43,136 nucleotides of DNA, taken from assembly GCA_016296065.1 (NCBI GenBank), contig JAEDKA010000031.1, positions 1-43,136 on the forward strand, in the 5' to 3' direction. Below are positions 40,569 through 43,136 of this stretch, piece after piece (position 1 is the first letter of the stretch; each line of letters opens with the position of its first letter). A program made the translations under genes and the position numbers. Source of the stretch: Kiritimatiellia bacterium (GTDB lineage: Bacteria > Verrucomicrobiota > Kiritimatiellia > RFP12 > UBA1067). Under the pieces are notes generated by a model that worked only from the letters and a program-made list of their open reading frames with translations, was not told where the DNA came from and did not search any database.

Positions 40569-41828
40569 TTATTTCGGAACGACGAAGCTCACGCACCGCG
40601 CGCTCTTTCTGAATATGGCGCGCGCGACGGACTTGATGTCCTCCTTCGTCACGGCCTTTATCCCGGCGACCTGCTCGGCGGGAGTGACGAGCCTTCCGTA
40701 TGAAAGCATCGTAGCCCCGTAGAAGAACAGCTTTGACGTCACCTTCTCGTGCGACAGGCGGAAGTTCCCGACGAGGAACTCCTTGGTCCGCTCCAGTTCC
40801 GCGGCGGATACGCCGCGCTCGCAAATCTTGGCGAGCTCGCGGTCGACGACCGAAAGCGTCTTCTCGGCCTTAGAGGAATCTACGCCCGCCGCGACGACGA
40901 ACATTCCGGCGTCGCGGAAGAACTGCATGCGCGACGAGATGTCGTAGCTAAGTCCGCGCTTCTCGCGCACCTCCTGGAAAAGGCGCGAGGACATGCCGCG
41001 TCCGAGAACGGCGTCCATGACTGTGGCGGAGTACTTCCTGGGGTCGCCCACGCCGAAGGTGCGGTATCCGAGCGCGATCTGCGTCTGCTGCACGTCCTTC
41101 TCCTTCGTCACGGACGGCACCACGCGCCCGAAGGACGCCTTGCCCTCCGCGGCACATCTGCCGCGCGCCGCCTTGAGCGAGGAAAAAGCCTTCTCGACGA
41201 GGCGGAGCGCCCTTCCAGGGTCGAAGCGGCCCACTATGACGGCGACTGTGTTGTCGGCCCTGTAGTGGGACTTCATGTAGCGCCTTAGGTCCGTCGGCTT
41301 CATGGGGACGAGAGACTTCGCGCTTCCCGCGACGGGCGCGCCGAGGCGCGACTCGGGGAACAGCGCGCGCTGGAGGTTTTCCATCGCGACTGAGTCCGGC
41401 TCATCCTCGTACATCTTGATCTCCTCGAGGATGATCTGCTTCTCGCGCTCGAACTCGTCGTCGGGGATCGTCGCGCGCAGGTACATGTCGGAAAGGATGT
41501 CTACCGCCTCGGGGAGGTAGTCGTCCGGCATGTGCGCGAAGTAGCACGTCGACTCCTCGCCGGTCATCGCGTTGAAGTTGCCGCCGCGGCCTTCGATGGC
41601 GCGCGTTATGTCGAGCGGACTCCTCTTCGGCGTTCCCTTGAAGAGCATGTGCTCGATGAAGTGGGATATTCCGGCCGTCTTCTCCGTCTCGTGGCGGGAT
41701 CCGCTTTCGACGAAGAGCCCGACCGCAATGCTCTCCGCCTCGCACGGAACGAGCACGACGCGGAGTCCGTTGCCCAGCGTCGCAAGGCTTGCGCCGGACG
41801 TGAACTGCTGTATTCTTGCTGATTTCAT
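40569..41828 (-). CDS. M16-family zinc peptidase
   Basis: Metallopeptidase of 419 residues. The inverted zinc motif HFIEH gives ligands H56 and H60 and catalytic E59, with E136 (QIILEEIKMYEDEP) as the third ligand 76 residues on. The C-terminal inactive half is present, so the length is normal for single-chain bacterial M16 proteins of the mitochondrial-processing-peptidase-like type. ATG 41828 is chosen because the longer open frame overlaps the aminotransferase. No export signal is visible, so it is probably cytosolic. It follows the aminotransferase by 29 nt. The substrate is unknown. Confidence 0.92.
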   Translation of the reverse strand: MKSARIQQFTSGASLATLGNGLRVVLVPCEAESIAVGLFVESGSRHETEKTAGISHFIEHMLFKGTPKRSPLDITRAIEGRGGNFNAMTGEESTCYFAHMPDDYLPEAVDILSDMYLRATIPDDEFEREKQIILEEIKMYEDEPDSVAMENLQRALFPESRLGAPVAGSAKSLVPMKPTDLRRYMKSHYRADNTVAVIVGRFDPGRALRLVEKAFSSLKAARGRCAAEGKASFGRVVPSVTKEKDVQQTQIALGYRTFGVGDPRKYSATVMDAVLGRGMSSRLFQEVREKRGLSYDISSRMQFFRDAGMFVVAAGVDSSKAEKTLSVVDRELAKICERGVSAAELERTKEFLVGNFRLSHEKVTSKLFFYGATMLSYGRLVTPAEQVAGIKAVTKEDIKSVARAIFRKSARCVSFVVPK

Positions 41829-41857
41829 ATGAAGCTGTGGGACGCGCGGTTTACCGC

Positions 41858-43027
41858 TCAGGCGAGCATCTTCGAGATGCGCTCGACCGCGACTTTGATT
41901 TTCTCGAGGGAAGTCGCGTAGCTCATGCGGACGAAGCCAGTCCCGCATGCGCCGAAGGCGCTGCCTGGGACGCACGCGACGCCGTGCTCCTTAAGGAGCC
42001 TCAGCGCGAATTCCTCGTCGGAAAGACCTGTCTGCCTGACATCCACGAAAAGGTAGAACGCGCCCTTCGGCATGAGCGTCCTGAGTCCGAGCGCATTGAG
42101 CGCCGGAACAAGGTAGTCGCGCCGCTTTTTGTATTCGCGGCGCATCCTGTCGACATCCTTGTCACCGTGGTCCATCGCCTCGACGCCCGCCGCCTGGGAG
42201 AGCGTCGGGGCGGACATGATCCCGTACTGGTGTATCTTCATCATCGCGTCGATGACGTCCGAGGGACCGCACGCGTATCCGAGGCGGAAGCCCGTCATCG
42301 CCCAGGACTTGGAGAATCCGTTGAGGAGAATCACCCTCTCCCTGTGCTCAGGGAACGCGGCGAAGGAGTCGAGCTTCCGCTCCGCGTCGCCGTCGTACAC
42401 CAGTTCGGAGTACACCTCGTCCGCGAGGAGCAGAAGGTCGTGGCGCTCGCAGAACGCGAGGATGTCCGCCATGTCGGACCGCGAAAGCGTCGCTCCCGTC
42501 GGATTGCACGGAAAGTTGAGGAGAACCGCCTTCGTCTTCGGGGTGACCTTTTGCTCAAGCGCCTCGACGGTAAGGCGGAACTCGTCCTCCACGCGCGTCT
42601 CGACGCACACGGGGGTCGCGTGCGCGAGGCGGATCGTCGGGGCGTACGAAACGAAGCACGGTTCGTGGTAGAGCACCTCGTCGCCCGGAGAGCATATGGC
42701 GCGTATAGCGAGGTCTATAGCCTCCGAAACGCCGACGGTCACGAGCACCTCGTTCTTCCACTCGAAGGACGCGCCGAAGCGGCGGTCGAGATAGCGGCAG
42801 ATAGCCTGCCTGAGCTCTGGCGTGCCCAGATTGGACGTGTAGTGCGTGCCGCCGTTCTCCAGGCACGTCACCGCAGCCCTTGAGATGTGCCAGGGCGTGT
42901 CGAAATCGGGCTCCCCCACACCGAGGGAGACAATGTCCTTCGACTGCGCGACAATGTCGAAGAACTTCCTGATTCCGCTCTTCGGCAACACCGCGACATG
43001 TGGCGCGACTCTGTCCTTTTTCTGCAT
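41858..43027 (-). CDS. PLP-dependent class I/II aminotransferase
   Basis: Fold-type I aminotransferase of 389 residues, aspartate aminotransferase-like. The PLP lysine is in NGFSKSWAMTGFRLGYA; NFPCNPTGATLS and LLADEVYSELVYDG supply the Asn and Asp/Tyr contacts with PLP, and the substrate carboxylate Arg is probably in FVRMSYATS. The family includes AspC, PatA and N-acetyl-diaminopimelate aminotransferases; sequence alone does not fix the substrate. Its promoter -10 is 8 nt upstream of ATG 43027. It leads a run with the M16 peptidase and tex. Confidence 0.9.
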   Translation of the reverse strand: MQKKDRVAPHVAVLPKSGIRKFFDIVAQSKDIVSLGVGEPDFDTPWHISRAAVTCLENGGTHYTSNLGTPELRQAICRYLDRRFGASFEWKNEVLVTVGVSEAIDLAIRAICSPGDEVLYHEPCFVSYAPTIRLAHATPVCVETRVEDEFRLTVEALEQKVTPKTKAVLLNFPCNPTGATLSRSDMADILAFCERHDLLLLADEVYSELVYDGDAERKLDSFAAFPEHRERVILLNGFSKSWAMTGFRLGYACGPSDVIDAMMKIHQYGIMSAPTLSQAAGVEAMDHGDKDVDRMRREYKKRRDYLVPALNALGLRTLMPKGAFYLFVDVRQTGLSDEEFALRLLKEHGVACVPGSAFGACGTGFVRMSYATSLEKIKVAVERISKMLA

Positions 43028-43035
43028 TTCTGAAT

Positions 43036-43044
43036 ATTATACCA
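43036..43044 (-). promoter_or_regulatory. Extended -10 promoter of the aminotransferase operon
   Basis: Minus-strand TGGTATAAT (hexamer 43036-43041), 8 nt from ATG 43027, predicting a leaderless mRNA. The T of the TGG element is the last base of the inverted repeat at 43044-43074. Confidence 0.7.
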
Positions 43045-43074
43045 AATCTGCGGCACTCATGTTGCCGCAGATTT
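43044..43074. terminator. 12-bp perfect inverted repeat abutting a promoter
   Basis: AAATCTGCGGCA (43044-43055) and TGCCGCAGATTT (43063-43074) flank a 7-nt loop. On the plus strand ATTTTC follows, so it could terminate a plus-strand transcript; on the minus strand it ends at the TGG of the aminotransferase promoter. The remaining 62 bases of the window show no gene. Confidence 0.6.
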
Positions 43075-43136
43075 TCTGAAGTGTGAATTGAAAAGTCAGA
43101 TGCGCTATTGCAACGTCAGATGGACACATGTAGCAT

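Overview
The window looks like a GC-rich chromosomal segment from an uncultured Gram-negative bacterium, most likely a gut or anaerobic member of the Kiritimatiellota/Verrucomicrobia group. This assignment is inferred. It rests on lipoproteins and an LpoB-type cluster that imply an outer membrane, a kinase/formylglycine-type fusion remnant, type III glutamine synthetase, LA_2272-like and BspA-like surface proteins, and many oxygen-sensitive Fe-S/flavin enzymes. I see no rRNA, tRNA, CRISPR array, transposase or phage gene. The window holds 36 intact genes and one clear pseudogene, and coding density is very high.

Layout. 1-4800: lysA, a 7TM-like hybrid histidine kinase, a decayed Ser/Thr kinase-SUMF1 pseudogene, and an AlkD-like DNA glycosylase. 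4860-8820: an exported nitroreductase, a LysR regulator, a divergent alpha/beta hydrolase, a cyclophilin-like exported protein and a sugar acetyltransferase. 8900-14395: two secreted surface proteins (Cthe_2159-like beta-helix and BspA-like LRR), then a two-component pair with a His-rich sensor. 14440-19308: a TetR-led redox cluster of flavodoxin, FMN reductase, CMD-cupin, ABM monooxygenase lipoprotein and Fe-alcohol dehydrogenase, with two copies of an unusual 9-bp-periodic hairpin element. 19461-29467 (minus): a PAS hybrid kinase with a degenerate ATP lid, then a tightly packed run in transcription order ABC ATPase, Gld-like permease, DUF4340, glutamine synthetase III, IlvB and IlvN. 29543-38163: TadA on plus; on minus a run of YcfL, LA_2272-like protein, LpoB, CsgG-like protein, COG3014 lipoprotein, Fe-S aldo/keto reductase and a NapH/NapG-like ferredoxin fused to DUF1893. 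38242-43027 (minus): aminotransferase, M16 peptidase, tex.

The two redox regions share a logic: small flavin, quinone or carbonyl enzymes carry Tat or lipoprotein leaders, which suggests electron-transfer or detoxification chemistry outside the cytoplasm. In three of them (nitroreductase, flavodoxin, ABM monooxygenase) an in-frame Shine-Dalgarno and ATG still sit exactly where the ordinary cytosolic enzyme would begin, as if an export leader had been added in front of an intact cytosolic gene.

Promoters are unusually readable. Nearly all have an extended -10 (TGnTATAAT-like), and in seven cases the -10 lies only 6-8 nt before the start codon, predicting leaderless mRNAs, while genes inside operons have normal Shine-Dalgarno sites. 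This pattern also moves the start of the His-rich sensor kinase to a GTG at 12441.
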